A stretch of DNA of 64,000 nt, taken from contig CM072515.1 of assembly GCA_036898135.1 (NCBI GenBank), forward strand, positions 75,611,072 through 75,675,071. Direction: 5' to 3'. Shown in pieces: positions 21,089 through 33,358 of the stretch; the first letter of the stretch is position 1, and the number at the start of each line of letters is the position of its first letter. The notes under the pieces were generated by a model that did not search any database, was not told the DNA's origin, and was given only the letters and a program-made list of their open reading frames with translations. Source of the stretch: Oncomelania hupensis (taxonomy: Eukaryota; Mollusca; Gastropoda; Littorinimorpha; Pomatiopsidae). The translations under genes were made by a program, and so were the position numbers.

Positions 21089-24000
21089 TTACATCGAGCG
21101 GCTGAGATAATCTGCCCCGATATTGTCTTTGCCTGGAATGACACGTACAGAGAAGTTGTACTGTTGGAGTTGTATGGCCCATCTCATCAGCCGTCCGTTT
21201 TCTGTCCTTGCTTTTTGCAGATATTGTAGAGGCTGGTGATCTGTTTCAATAACAAACTTTGTTCCAAACAGGTATTGTTCAAACTTCCGTATTCCCCATA
21301 CTATTGCCATGCACTCCTTCTCGATCGTGGCATACCGGCCTTCAGTTTCACTCAGCTTCTTGCTGGCGTACGCGATTGGTTGTAAACCATCACCATGGTC
21401 TTGCATCAGGATAGCGCCAATGCCTCTGTCTGATGCGTCCGTCCTCAGGACGTACTGTTTCTCTGGATCAGGGAGACAGATGACTGGCTTCTTGCACAAC
21501 TCTCGCTTGAGTGACGTGAATGCTTCTTCGCATTTGTCGTCCCATTGAACTCGTTCAGGATGCCCTTTCTTCGTCTTTTCAGTCAGCGGCAGTGCGAGCG
21601 TAGCGAAGTTCGGCACGAACTTCCGATAATATCCTGCTAGACCCAAGAAAGCGCGCAAGTCTTTCTTCGTCTTCGGTGGTTGCGCGTTTCTGATCTTTTC
21701 AACCTTGTCCTCTTCTGGTTGAATTGTACCTTGACCAACTATGTGTCCTAGAAATGACAGGCTCTCAAATCCAAAATAACATTTGGAAGGTTTTGCTGTC
21801 AGATTGCACTCATGTAATCTATCCAACGTTGCTTTGAGGACTTGCACGTGCTCCTCCCACGTTTCAGTTGCTACCATGACGTCATCAATGAAATTGCTCA
21901 TTGTGTCTTGCTTTTCCGTCGGTTTGTCCAATGAATGAATATCTGTCGGTCCTTTGGCATTTTCCATCTGAATCACGGGTATGCTATCTTTTGTCTCAGT
22001 AGTACCTTTCTGTTCATGTTCGTCGATCATCACAACGGCGACGATATGAGTTTTCACTTGCTTTTCTCTTTCAACGTACAGTTTCAGTGCATTAGCATGG
22101 TAGATTTTCTCATTGTCTCCTACTGCAATCTTGTAGTCACATTCATTGATGCGGTCAGTGACAACATACGGACCTTTCCATAGCATCTGCAGTTTGTTGG
22201 CTTTATCAGAAACAAGCATGAGAACTTTATCTCCAACGTTGAATTTTCGTGCTTTTGCTTTCATGTTGAAATGTTTTGCGTGTTTAGCGCTTGCTTTTCC
22301 AAGGTTTTCTCTGGCGATTTTGCAGGTTTCTTCAATTCTGTTCCGGAGGTCGATCACATACTGAAATGTGGTCCTAGTTTCTTCTGTCTGTTCTTCCTGT
22401 GTCCAGAGCTCTTTCAGAATCTGTAACGGTCCTCGTACAGTTCGTCCATAAAGAAGCTCAAAGGGAGAGAATTGTAGTGATTCTTGCGGTACTTCTCTGA
22501 TAGCAAATAGAAGTGCAGGAATAAACCTGTCCCATTCTTTTGGTTGTTCTTGACAAAGATGTTTCAGCATACTTTTGATGGTACCATTGAAACGTTCCAC
22601 CAACCCGTTGCATTGTGCGTGTCTTGGTGTGGTCCTCAGGCCTTTCACACTCAATAGCCTGTTCACTTCGTCAGCTAGGGATCCTACAAATTGAGATCCG
22701 TTGTCTGTCAGAATCTCTCTCGGAATACCTAAGCGAGTCCACATTTCCCACAATGATTCGGCCACATCTTCGGCTTTGATGGATTTTAATGGCTTGGCTT
22801 CGACGTAGCGTGTAGCATAGTCCACCATGGTGATTATATAGCGGTGCCCCCTGTCGGACGCTGGTAAGATAGGTCCGATGATATCCACCGCCACACGATC
22901 AAAAGGTGTGTGGATTATTGGCATCTTGCCCAACGGCAGTTTCCGAACTTGACCCTTCGGTGACGTCCTTTGGCATATGTCACATGACGCGCAATAGCGT
23001 CTGATGTCTCCGCAGATTCCGGGCCATACGAAATCGTTCCAGATTCTCTTCCTGGTTTTGGTTACACCCAGGTGTCCTGACATCGGCGTGTCATGGGCCA
23101 ATCGTAACACTTCGTTGCGATATTTCTTTGGGACAACAATTTGTTTGGTCTCTTTACCGTTTTGGAGAAAAGTACGGTACAAAATTCCCTTTCTCCAGCT
23201 GTAGGTGGTTTTAGAAGTTGCTTTGCGCCCTCCTTTCCCATGCTTGGTCTCATTGTCAGCTAGCTTCCTTGCTTTCTCCAGGGTTGGATCCTCCTTCTGA
23301 GCTTGTCCCAACTCCACTGGAGTGACATCCGCGAGCAGAGAATTGGATGTTTTCAATGTTTTATCTGTTTTCCCCACAGAAGCTCTAGTTTGCATTGCTG
23401 CGCACACTTCTCGGATAGCGTAAACTGGAACAGGTGTCAGGTTCCCATCCTCAGACTTACGGTAGTTCCCTACAAGAACTTGCTCTACCGGTTGCTTCAT
23501 AACGGCCACAACGGTCTTCCCTTCAAAGAATGGTGTGTTCATGTGTACCGTCGCAATTGGTAGTGTTAACTTTGCAGGCGACGAGGCCATCACTATCTCA
23601 ATGGTCTCTCCTGACAAACATCGCTCGGGTACGAGACTGGAATCGACGATGGTGATCGACGCTCCAGTGTCGCGCAATGCCGTCGCTTGCTTTCCTTCTA
23701 CTTCCACTTGGCACTCCGGCGAGAACGGTATCGCCGTACATAATGAACAGAGCTTGCCGTGACTCTGTACATCCTCCTGCCTCATACTTCCAGCTATTGC
23801 GGCGGCTGCTTTGTTTTCTTTCCCTCCTTTTGGGCATTGTCTCGCCACATGACCTTGCTGGTTACAAGTATAGCAGGTTACTTCAGGCCTCCTTGTCCTG
23901 ACGTTGTGGAGCTGCTTCTGCGTTACCTCCACCTTCTTTTTATCTCCTTCCTCATCTTCTTTCCTTCTACTATGCTTGAGTCTATCTCCGAATCTATTCC

Positions 24001-24928
24001 TGGGTCTTTCATGATCAGACATAGTGGCTTGCTTTGCTGATTCGTAGGTTAAAGCAAATCTTATTGCATCGCCCATCGTTTCCGGCTCCTTTTCTCTGAC
24101 AAAACGCGCTTGATCAAACGGTATCCCACTAAGAAACTTTTCTTGCAGTATCAAATCACGCAGATCGTCATATGTGTTGTCTTTCCCTGCAAGTTCCTGC
24201 CATCTGGATAACCAGAGATCTAACTTGGTAGCGTACTCTTGTGTTGATTCTCCTTGCTGTCTTCTGGCCTCTCGAAATTTTTTTCGATATTCTTCAGCCG
24301 TCAGCTGGAATCGGAACAATAATGATCGCCGTAATGTTCCGTAATCGCCGGCATCAGCATCATTCAACATAGAGTAGACTTCCCTCGCTTTCCCTTTTAG
24401 CAAGGTGCCTAGGCGAGGAGCCCATTGATTAATTGGCCATTCTTGGATCTTAGCCGTTCTCTCAAATGTGCGTAGATAATCTTCCAGATCATCTTTGTCT
24501 TCCAGAAAAGGTAGTTTTATCTTCAGTTTTTCCTGATAAAACTGTGATGAACGGGAATCCGACGGATCGGCAGCATTGTCGTTGGTGTTGTCACTGTTCA
24601 CGTGACGTATTCGTTCGAGTTCTAATTCATATTCCAATGTTGCTTTATGTTTCCTTTCATCGATTTCAGCTTGACGCTTTCTTTCTTCAGCTTCAACTTC
24701 AGCTTGTCGCTTTCTTTCTTCAGCTTCAACTTCAGCTTGTCGCTTTCTTTCTTCAGCTTCAGCTTGACGCTTTCTTTCTTCAGCTTCAGCTTGAGCTAAA
24801 CGCGTTTTCTCTTCCTTGACGTAATTGACAAGATCTGGACCCGACAACCCCAACGCTTCTCCTTCGGCCTTAAACTTTAAGAAAGGATCGTTGGCTTCCA
24901 TTGCTTTCGCTTGAGCACGAGTCGTCAT
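21089..24928 (-). CDS. Element 3 polyprotein: gag, protease, integrase, truncated RT, RNase H
   Basis: One uninterrupted 1279-residue frame from ATG at 24928. Residues 40-105 form a coiled coil built from an 11-residue repeat (EERKRQAEVEA). Gag spans about 130-310, a CCHC knuckle is at 352-365 (CYTCNQQGHVARQC), and the protease active site DTGA is at 420-423. Integrase follows: a zinc-binding domain at about 612-652 and a catalytic triad Asp682 (AVDIIGP), Asp742 (LTDNGSQF), Glu778 (GLVERFNG), a DD35E core. Only then come RT remnants: FIDDVM at 1013-1018 and the thumb, then RNase H with LRTDASDRG and TDHQPLQ, ending DYLSRSM. The RT fingers and most of the palm, roughly 200 residues in relatives, are missing at about residue 1010, yet the frame is kept. 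Gag, protease, integrase and RNase H look functional; RT cannot be. Confidence 0.93.
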   Translation of the reverse strand: MTTRAQAKAMEANDPFLKFKAEGEALGLSGPDLVNYVKEEKTRLAQAEAEERKRQAEAEERKRQAEVEAEERKRQAEVEAEERKRQAEIDERKHKATLEYELELERIRHVNSDNTNDNAADPSDSRSSQFYQEKLKIKLPFLEDKDDLEDYLRTFERTAKIQEWPINQWAPRLGTLLKGKAREVYSMLNDADAGDYGTLRRSLLFRFQLTAEEYRKKFREARRQQGESTQEYATKLDLWLSRWQELAGKDNTYDDLRDLILQEKFLSGIPFDQARFVREKEPETMGDAIRFALTYESAKQATMSDHERPRNRFGDRLKHSRRKEDEEGDKKKVEVTQKQLHNVRTRRPEVTCYTCNQQGHVARQCPKGGKENKAAAAIAGSMRQEDVQSHGKLCSLCTAIPFSPECQVEVEGKQATALRDTGASITIVDSSLVPERCLSGETIEIVMASSPAKLTLPIATVHMNTPFFEGKTVVAVMKQPVEQVLVGNYRKSEDGNLTPVPVYAIREVCAAMQTRASVGKTDKTLKTSNSLLADVTPVELGQAQKEDPTLEKARKLADNETKHGKGGRKATSKTTYSWRKGILYRTFLQNGKETKQIVVPKKYRNEVLRLAHDTPMSGHLGVTKTRKRIWNDFVWPGICGDIRRYCASCDICQRTSPKGQVRKLPLGKMPIIHTPFDRVAVDIIGPILPASDRGHRYIITMVDYATRYVEAKPLKSIKAEDVAESLWEMWTRLGIPREILTDNGSQFVGSLADEVNRLLSVKGLRTTPRHAQCNGLVERFNGTIKSMLKHLCQEQPKEWDRFIPALLFAIREVPQESLQFSPFELLYGRTVRGPLQILKELWTQEEQTEETRTTFQYVIDLRNRIEETCKIARENLGKASAKHAKHFNMKAKARKFNVGDKVLMLVSDKANKLQMLWKGPYVVTDRINECDYKIAVGDNEKIYHANALKLYVEREKQVKTHIVAVVMIDEHEQKGTTETKDSIPVIQMENAKGPTDIHSLDKPTEKQDTMSNFIDDVMVATETWEEHVQVLKATLDRLHECNLTAKPSKCYFGFESLSFLGHIVGQGTIQPEEDKVEKIRNAQPPKTKKDLRAFLGLAGYYRKFVPNFATLALPLTEKTKKGHPERVQWDDKCEEAFTSLKRELCKKPVICLPDPEKQYVLRTDASDRGIGAILMQDHGDGLQPIAYASKKLSETEGRYATIEKECMAIVWGIRKFEQYLFGTKFVIETDHQPLQYLQKARTENGRLMRWAIQLQQYNFSVRVIPGKDNIGADYLSRSM

Positions 24929-26249
24929 TTACGAATTCCAAAAATGTAATACGACAGGAAAGAATAAATTAGCGTTCGAAAAGTTCCGATTTCGTCACGC
25001 CGATTACGTCACGTCAATGACGTTATTTTCCCGAGGAGGAAAAAAAAATACAAAATGGCAACTCTTTGAAATATCTTCGAACAACCCCAATGGATTCGTT
25101 ATAACTATACGCTTTTACTGCAAATTCTGTTATTTGCTATTCGCGTATTAACAGCATAAAACCAAGAACTTGAAAAGAAGAGTTTTGTGTATCCGGCAAT
25201 GGCACCCTCTTGTTAACACCAGTTCTACTTCGAACTCAAAGATTCTAATTCATTCTTGTAATGTAATTAGAATTGTGATAACGTGTCACTGTCTAGGCTC
25301 GAATCCAGTAGCTAAACTTATCAAATTCACAAAAGTTATCCTGCTACCTTTACCTTGATTCGCCTAATAAGATCAACTGTACGTGGCCTTATTTGATTGC
25401 CACACAGATACAATCCACCCTGGATGATACACCCGTGTCTCAGGGATTTACTGTGTGTATATTTATAAATTATAAAATACACTCTAGTATAACTCGCGGT
25501 CCGTTCCTTTGTGGCGGATGAGTTTACTAGACCCTTCTGCTAATACTCTCTCACTACGAGTATTCTTCTAATTTTCTATGTCGCTCTTACTTCGGCGAAC
25601 AGAAATGTTAGGCTACAAAACTGACTTAATGATCCTGTGTGATTATTCCGTTTATCACTGATCTATTAAGCGCGACGCTACTGTCTGTCTACTGTTCGGT
25701 CCGTTGAACATAGAACATTTACCTTACCTTCAAAGGTGACTAATAGGTCAACAAGTTATTTAGTCTTTGTACTAAATTATAACTTGTTCTCTCTCTCCTT
25801 CTAATATTGACACAGGTCCTCGTGTCTCCGGATTCACTATACAACAAATGCTATAGGATTCCAATATTAGCTTCAAACACTCAATCGGTTAAGACTGAGA
25901 TAATAAAATAGACCACCGTTCTGCCTATTTTTTTACAGCATGTAATACCCGAAATTACTGCTGAACATTTGATTGACAACACGTACTGGGAGTCGTTTGC
26001 ATAAGGTTATAAATATGCAACCTAATTATATCTGTAAATATAACTGGTAAATTATGATCGACGTGGGAAGCTGATATTACATTGGTTGGTAGGGTAGTCC
26101 ATAAGTCCGCCCATTTGTAAGAGCGGCTCCCTCCAACCTCCCGCGTTGAACAAATGAATGATACAATGATAATTTACATGTACAATGTAGTAAATATCAT
26201 CACCACCAGTGGTAACACGACTTAAAAAGTGATTGTGACTCCAACTATC
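24929..26249 (-). other. Long untranslated leader of element 3
   Basis: 1.3 kb between primer-binding site and gag start, AT-rich, with no supported coding frame. Such a leader can hold packaging and translation signals, but nothing specific is recognisable. Confidence 0.6.
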
Positions 26250-26266
26250 ACGAGACGAGCCCCCAT
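26250..26266 (-). promoter_or_regulatory. Primer-binding site of element 3 (tRNA-Pro type)
   Basis: Directly after the 5' LTR the minus strand reads ATGGGGGCTCGTCTCGT. After one spacer base, TGGGGGCTCGT matches the start of the tRNA-Pro primer site known from gammaretroviruses, then diverges. tRNA-Pro priming is therefore likely; this is based on the motif only. Confidence 0.7.
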
Positions 26267-27644
26267 TGTCGCGTTATATATATAATTTATATTAATATAT
26301 ATATAGATGTTAAAAGATGAATGAACAGTTGAAAGAATTTTTATATAAATAGAATCAATTTCCTCTTTGTATTATGCCTAAAATCGATAAGAAACAAGAA
26401 AATAATGTTGAGAAATAGAAAATAAAGAATAAAAGAAATTACTGGCTATTCATTCGTCCTGTTTGCTTTTTTACAACTAAAAAAAGAATACCACTGGTTG
26501 ATGGTTGATGATATTTATTTCATATGATATGATACGCAAACCCGTGAAATCATGGTTCTAAATAATTTCACTGTTGATTAAAATTGTCACTTATCTGACG
26601 TGGATTCCCTGATGAAGAAGAAGAATTGTCTCTTTTGTTTAACTTTATTCTGTCCTCACGTTTGACCAAAAGGATTATCGTCCAGCTGGCTTCACATGGA
26701 CGTCAGGGATATGACGAGCTCCATGTCATCAGAAGAATAAGCGTTGAGGGTGGAAGTAGGTTAAACGATCATATCAGGAATCCGACAGTCGAAAATATTA
26801 TGAAGAAGGAAGCAAAAACAAAAATCCTTTCCCTGCGCACAGACAAATTAACAGGGACTAAATACACAATCTGTATCCTGTTGAATGACCAGCGAGGAAC
26901 GCCGTTGACGTTGTTTGAATAAGAACCCTGCATATTCACGGGTTATTGTATCTTATTCTCAAAACATAATAATGTTCTTTCCTCGCTGTTCATCCACACT
27001 GTTCCAATGTTTAAGAATGCACCAACATTCTTTATGAACTAAGCTAAACATGTTAAATTAACTATCACCATATAAACTTCACGCGCTGAAGAATTTATAT
27101 GAAATGAGAACAACATGGTAAAATAACTATTATCATACAATTTGCATACATTGAAGAATAATAACGAATCACCTTGATGAAGGACGATGAATGATTCGCA
27201 TGGCGCAATGGACACAAGCACAAGACTACCCATTCCCCAGCTTCACACATCGAATCGTAACTTACCAGCTCAGGATTCGTTTGTGGTGTTTACGACACGT
27301 GTTGTTTAGGGTGAGACGAGCTTTTCGAACCAACTTAATGACCTCAGTAATCCGAAATAGTGGTCTGGCGTAAACATATGTTCCTTGCCCTCCAAGATGG
27401 TCGCTCGAATGGTTTTTCTTAACGATATTTCCCACATCCAGCCAATCGAAAGGATAGTACACAAATTGTCTATGGTAACAATAATCTAAAATTGAACTAC
27501 ACTAAATAAAACAATGTCGCATACTGCGTCATTCCGAAAACAATATTATTATCGTCACTGTCTATGACGTACTGTCTATGACACATTGTCTGGACTTATA
27601 GCAGATTATCGAGGATGCGTAGAGTAGGCGCTTGTATCGCGACA
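26267..27644 (-). repeat. 5' LTR of element 3
   Basis: 1378 bp, TGTCGCGATAC to ATAACGCGACA on the minus strand. It is the partner of 19662-21039 and is followed by the GTGAC target duplication and the remaining LTR of Gypsy relic 2. Confidence 0.95.
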
Positions 27645-28021
27645 GTGACACACCTCAACCAATCAGAATTAATTTCATCATCAATGTCTCACGTCACACA
27701 ACCTTATTTGGGATGGAAGCCTCTCGTGGTTACCACTAGAATTATCCATACGCTTCGATCGATAGTAAACAACCAATTCTCGAAAATTCTCAAATAATAT
27801 CGACCAACTAAAAGACACCAACGTTATACAAAACTTCTTCTAATAATAACGCAAAATCAAATCAAAGATAAATACACTTTATTACTGCATGCGTTGCAAA
27901 ACAAAACGAACTGATCTATCGCGCGCGTCACACACGCAAGCCTACCATTGCACGCGCTTCACACATAATATCGTGCGCATTTCACACGCACCATCATGCG
28001 TGTCTCAACGTAACACAAACT

Positions 28022-28285
28022 TCCCATTCCATGCAATGGTGGTTACATACATCCAAAGTCATACAATGGTGGTTACAAACATCCCATGCCAAACAATGGT
28101 GGTTACAAACATCCCGTGCCATACAATGTGTGTTACAAACATCCCATGCCATACAATGGTGGTTACAAACATCCTACGCTATACAATGGTGGTTACAAAC
28201 ATCCCAAGCCATACAATTTGTGTTACAAACATCCCATGCCATACAATGGTGGTTACAAACATCCCGTGCTATACAATGGTTGAAC
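28022..28285. repeat. 30-bp minisatellite, about 9 units
   Basis: Units of about 30 bp of the form ATACAATGGTGGTTACAAAC + ATCCCATGCC, with point differences (TGTGTGTTAC in some units). Since 30 is divisible by three and the unit lacks stops, three plus-strand frames stay open across it. This explains the long open frames here, and no gene is inferred. Confidence 0.93.
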
Positions 28286-29155
28286 CAGGGGTCACACATA
28301 TTGCATGTATTATTATTTACTACTCCGCGTTTCTCAATCTATGCTTCTTTTAGTACTCAACTTTAGTCAACACTTATCACATGCATAATGTGTTTTTATA
28401 GTGTGTGACAACTGGTGATATTTCAAACTCTTACCACACATGTTGTGTCCTTAACATTCAATGCTTAAATGTTACACATATTATTCACTGACAGCATTCA
28501 ACATATATTACATATATTTGCACACCATTTTCTTCCCGGAATATGTTTGGGATAATATATGTTTAAATTTTAATTTGAACAATGTTCACAATATTATTCG
28601 AGCCAATATATGGAATTGCTGTCAAGAGTTAGTTGTTTATAGGGTCCAGTGGACTGCAAAGAGCCGAAACAACTTGGTTGAAAGAGGCTGTCAAGAGTTT
28701 TAGGCATTTAGACTTATTTTACCTTGAGAAAAACTTTCAAAATGAACTGGAAAGCTTGGTTTTATCTTCTTTTCTGCCTCCAGCCTATGTTACTGTAAGC
28801 TTCTTCAAGAATTCAATTTAAATAAAAGCATTAATGCTTCGACCTCCAAGTTACGGGATAGGATATAATAGGATATATTATTGCACAGCGGCTAATTGCC
28901 TTTTCTGTATGTACCAACTGTGATTCATCAAACTGTCAGTATGAATAAAAGCATTAGATATTACACATATGTCTGTACATTTTCACTTCATTTCAAAGAC
29001 TACTGTATCGACTTCGGGTGGACTGGAGGTTAGCGAGCGCTCCTCCGCCCGTCGACGCTCATCTCTAGTTGCAACGTTACTGGCATCCAGTGCCAGCTTG
29101 TGCACAAACCCACATCCCACATCTAACGAGGTAGTGTGATTTTTTATGATTATTT
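28286..29155. other. Mostly unannotated DNA with two repeat scraps
   Basis: AT-rich with no supported gene. A 3'-end scrap of a repeat A subfamily lies near 28636-28672 (GGGTCCAGTGGACTGCAAAG). An RTE 3' end (GACCTCCAAGTTACGGGATA followed by GGATA-like repeats) lies near 28838-28880. Confidence 0.6.
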
Positions 29156-29218
29156 TTGGGCCCGGTCAAGCGTTTACCGGCCCTCGAGTGCTCTGACTTG
29201 GCGTTGTCAAACTGGTGT

Positions 29219-29219
<1 letters not shown>

Positions 29220-29312
<93 letters not shown>
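29220..29312. repeat. (GA)n microsatellite
   Basis: About 92 bp of uninterrupted AG dinucleotides. Confidence 0.97.
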
Positions 29313-29589
29313 GATCGGACTTGATTATCAGTATTAGAATATCCGTATGAAAGAATTAGAGTGAAAGTGTGATATAAATATTGTTATTTCTTTATATAAA
29401 GTTGAGAACGTGGAACGTATATTTTGTGTTGGTGTTTGCCTGTGTTGAGAAGAGTCCGTACGTCTGTGGTAGTTAACAGAGAGACTTGCACACACGCTTA
29501 TTTCGATCTAGGAGTCAATTTTATTTCGCATGCACTCAAATATTGTAAACAGGCACCCACATTAAAGTATCCATCCGTTACATCTGGTA

Positions 29590-32207
<2,618 letters not shown>

Positions 32208-32352
32208 AGTCAACATAATAGAACAGTGATTTTAAACTTTTAATTGTACACATATCACCAGGCTTCCACAAGAGGAGCCCTTTTAAGAATATAATTAAAT
32301 AAAATCAGAACTACAATAGGCAATATGAAGTTAGTACAAAAAGAACTATAAA

Positions 32353-32358
<6 letters not shown>

Positions 32359-32400
<42 letters not shown>
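32359..32400. repeat. 42-bp poly(T) tract
   Basis: An uninterrupted T run just past the jockey-type 3' untranslated region. It could be the poly(A) tail of a minus-strand insert whose body is the following 110 bp, or an expanded homopolymer. Confidence 0.9.
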
Positions 32401-32406
<6 letters not shown>

Positions 32407-32510
32407 AATTAATTAGCGCGCACACACCACCACCACGTTAATAGCCATCTATGGCTCCTGTGGTGTTTTCTGCCAACAACATCATCGGCAGTATCCAGAT
32501 CCAGATCCAG

Positions 32511-32780
32511 AAGCTTATGTACCATCAAACAGCAAGCCTCTAGTGAAAGCTTTATTACAAATATCACACACATTATTCTTCTCTCCTGTACGTATAAGCT
32601 TATGTGCCTTCAAATCTCTAGCCCTAATGAAAGCTTTACTACAAACATCACACACGTGATTCTTCTCTCCTGTATGTATAAGCTTATGTTTCTTCAAAGC
32701 ACCAGCCTCAGTGAAAGCTTTATTACAAACATCACACATCTATCCTGTATGTATAAGCTTATGATTCTTCAAATCACCAG
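32511..32780 (-). pseudogene. Zinc-finger array, middle segment
   Basis: The minus strand encodes three further fingers (CDVCNKAFTEAGALKKH, CSKAFIRARDLKAH, CDICNKAFTRG) plus a partial one next to repeat A. The linkers are TGEKNHVC and TGEKNNVC. A stop after HTG near 32740 and the missing residues at the repeat A junction show decay. It continues the array of 33359-34441 and is separated from it only by repeat A. Confidence 0.8.
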
Positions 32781-33358
32781 CATTACATTACATTACATAA
32801 TTGTTGCTTTAGGTCCAGCGGACTCTTCCGAGCCAAATCAGGACCGAACAACCCCCAATCCGCATAAAGGATCTGCTGAAACAACCCTAGTGGGAAAACT
32901 GAATGCCCTCCACCAGCCAGTCACATTACAATAAAGACATCCCACGCAGGGGACGGCTGAGCCTTCACCCCAACTTATCGAACCCCCATTTACAAAAACA
33001 AAATAAAATACAAACATTATAAATTACCAACAAAACACATACATATAAAATGCCTACATTGCTAAATAATAACATCATAGGAAGCCCTAGTGACCACCTG
33101 GCAGAAAGTGTCCAATATTCCCAAGCTGATCCAACAGACCTCATACACAAACAAGGAGTCTTGTCCCGGAAGAGTTTTCAAGAAAAAAGGTAGGAGACTG
33201 GGCTAGCGAAGAAGACGATAGTATAGCAGATTGATAGAACAGAGCAGGAATGAGAAAGAGCAAATGAGAAAGACAGCGACAGTGGGAATTTAAAGCACTA
33301 AATTTCCAGAAAGTGGGGATACTATCTATACTGAAACCCCCGGCACCCCAACGGGGGT
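32781..33358 (-). mobile_element. Repeat A copy 3, inside the zinc-finger array
   Basis: About 578 bp, with its 3' tail of GTAAT units at 32781-32801 (minus sense) and its 5' GC-rich end CCCCGTTGGGGTGCCGGGGG at the right. It interrupts finger 11 after KLIHTG, so the frame runs on into repeat A and ends as TPVGVPGVSV. A clean target duplication is not visible here, so a small deletion may have accompanied insertion. Confidence 0.9.

Larger units (their letters stand above)
19662..27644 (-). mobile_element. LTR retrotransposon 3, Gmr1-type Ty3/Gypsy, full length (8 kb), TSD GTGAC
   Basis: Two 1378-bp LTRs (19662-21039 and 26267-27644) flank a single 1279-codon minus-strand frame. GTGAC flanks the element at 19657-19661 and 27645-27649. 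On the minus strand the LTRs begin TGTCGCGATAC and end ATAACGCGACA. The primer-binding site and polypurine tract are in place. By eye the LTRs differ at one base (T near 21014 versus G near 27619), so insertion is very recent. Integrase precedes the RT/RNase H region, the order described for Gmr1-like Gypsy elements, and most of the RT is deleted. It is inserted in the LTR of Gypsy relic 2. Confidence 0.93.
17671..27830 (-). mobile_element. 5' LTR of Gypsy relic 2, split by Tc1 and element 3
   Basis: The LTR pieces are 17671-17984, 19616-19661 and 27645 to about 27830. The first piece matches the solo LTR at 2115-2265 and the last matches 2481-2545 in that LTR. The Tc1 element (TSD TA) and element 3 (TSD GTGAC) separate the pieces. 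The exact right end is not fixed because the relic has no partner LTR in the window. The 27831-28015 stretch beyond it is AT-rich with no gene. Confidence 0.65.
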
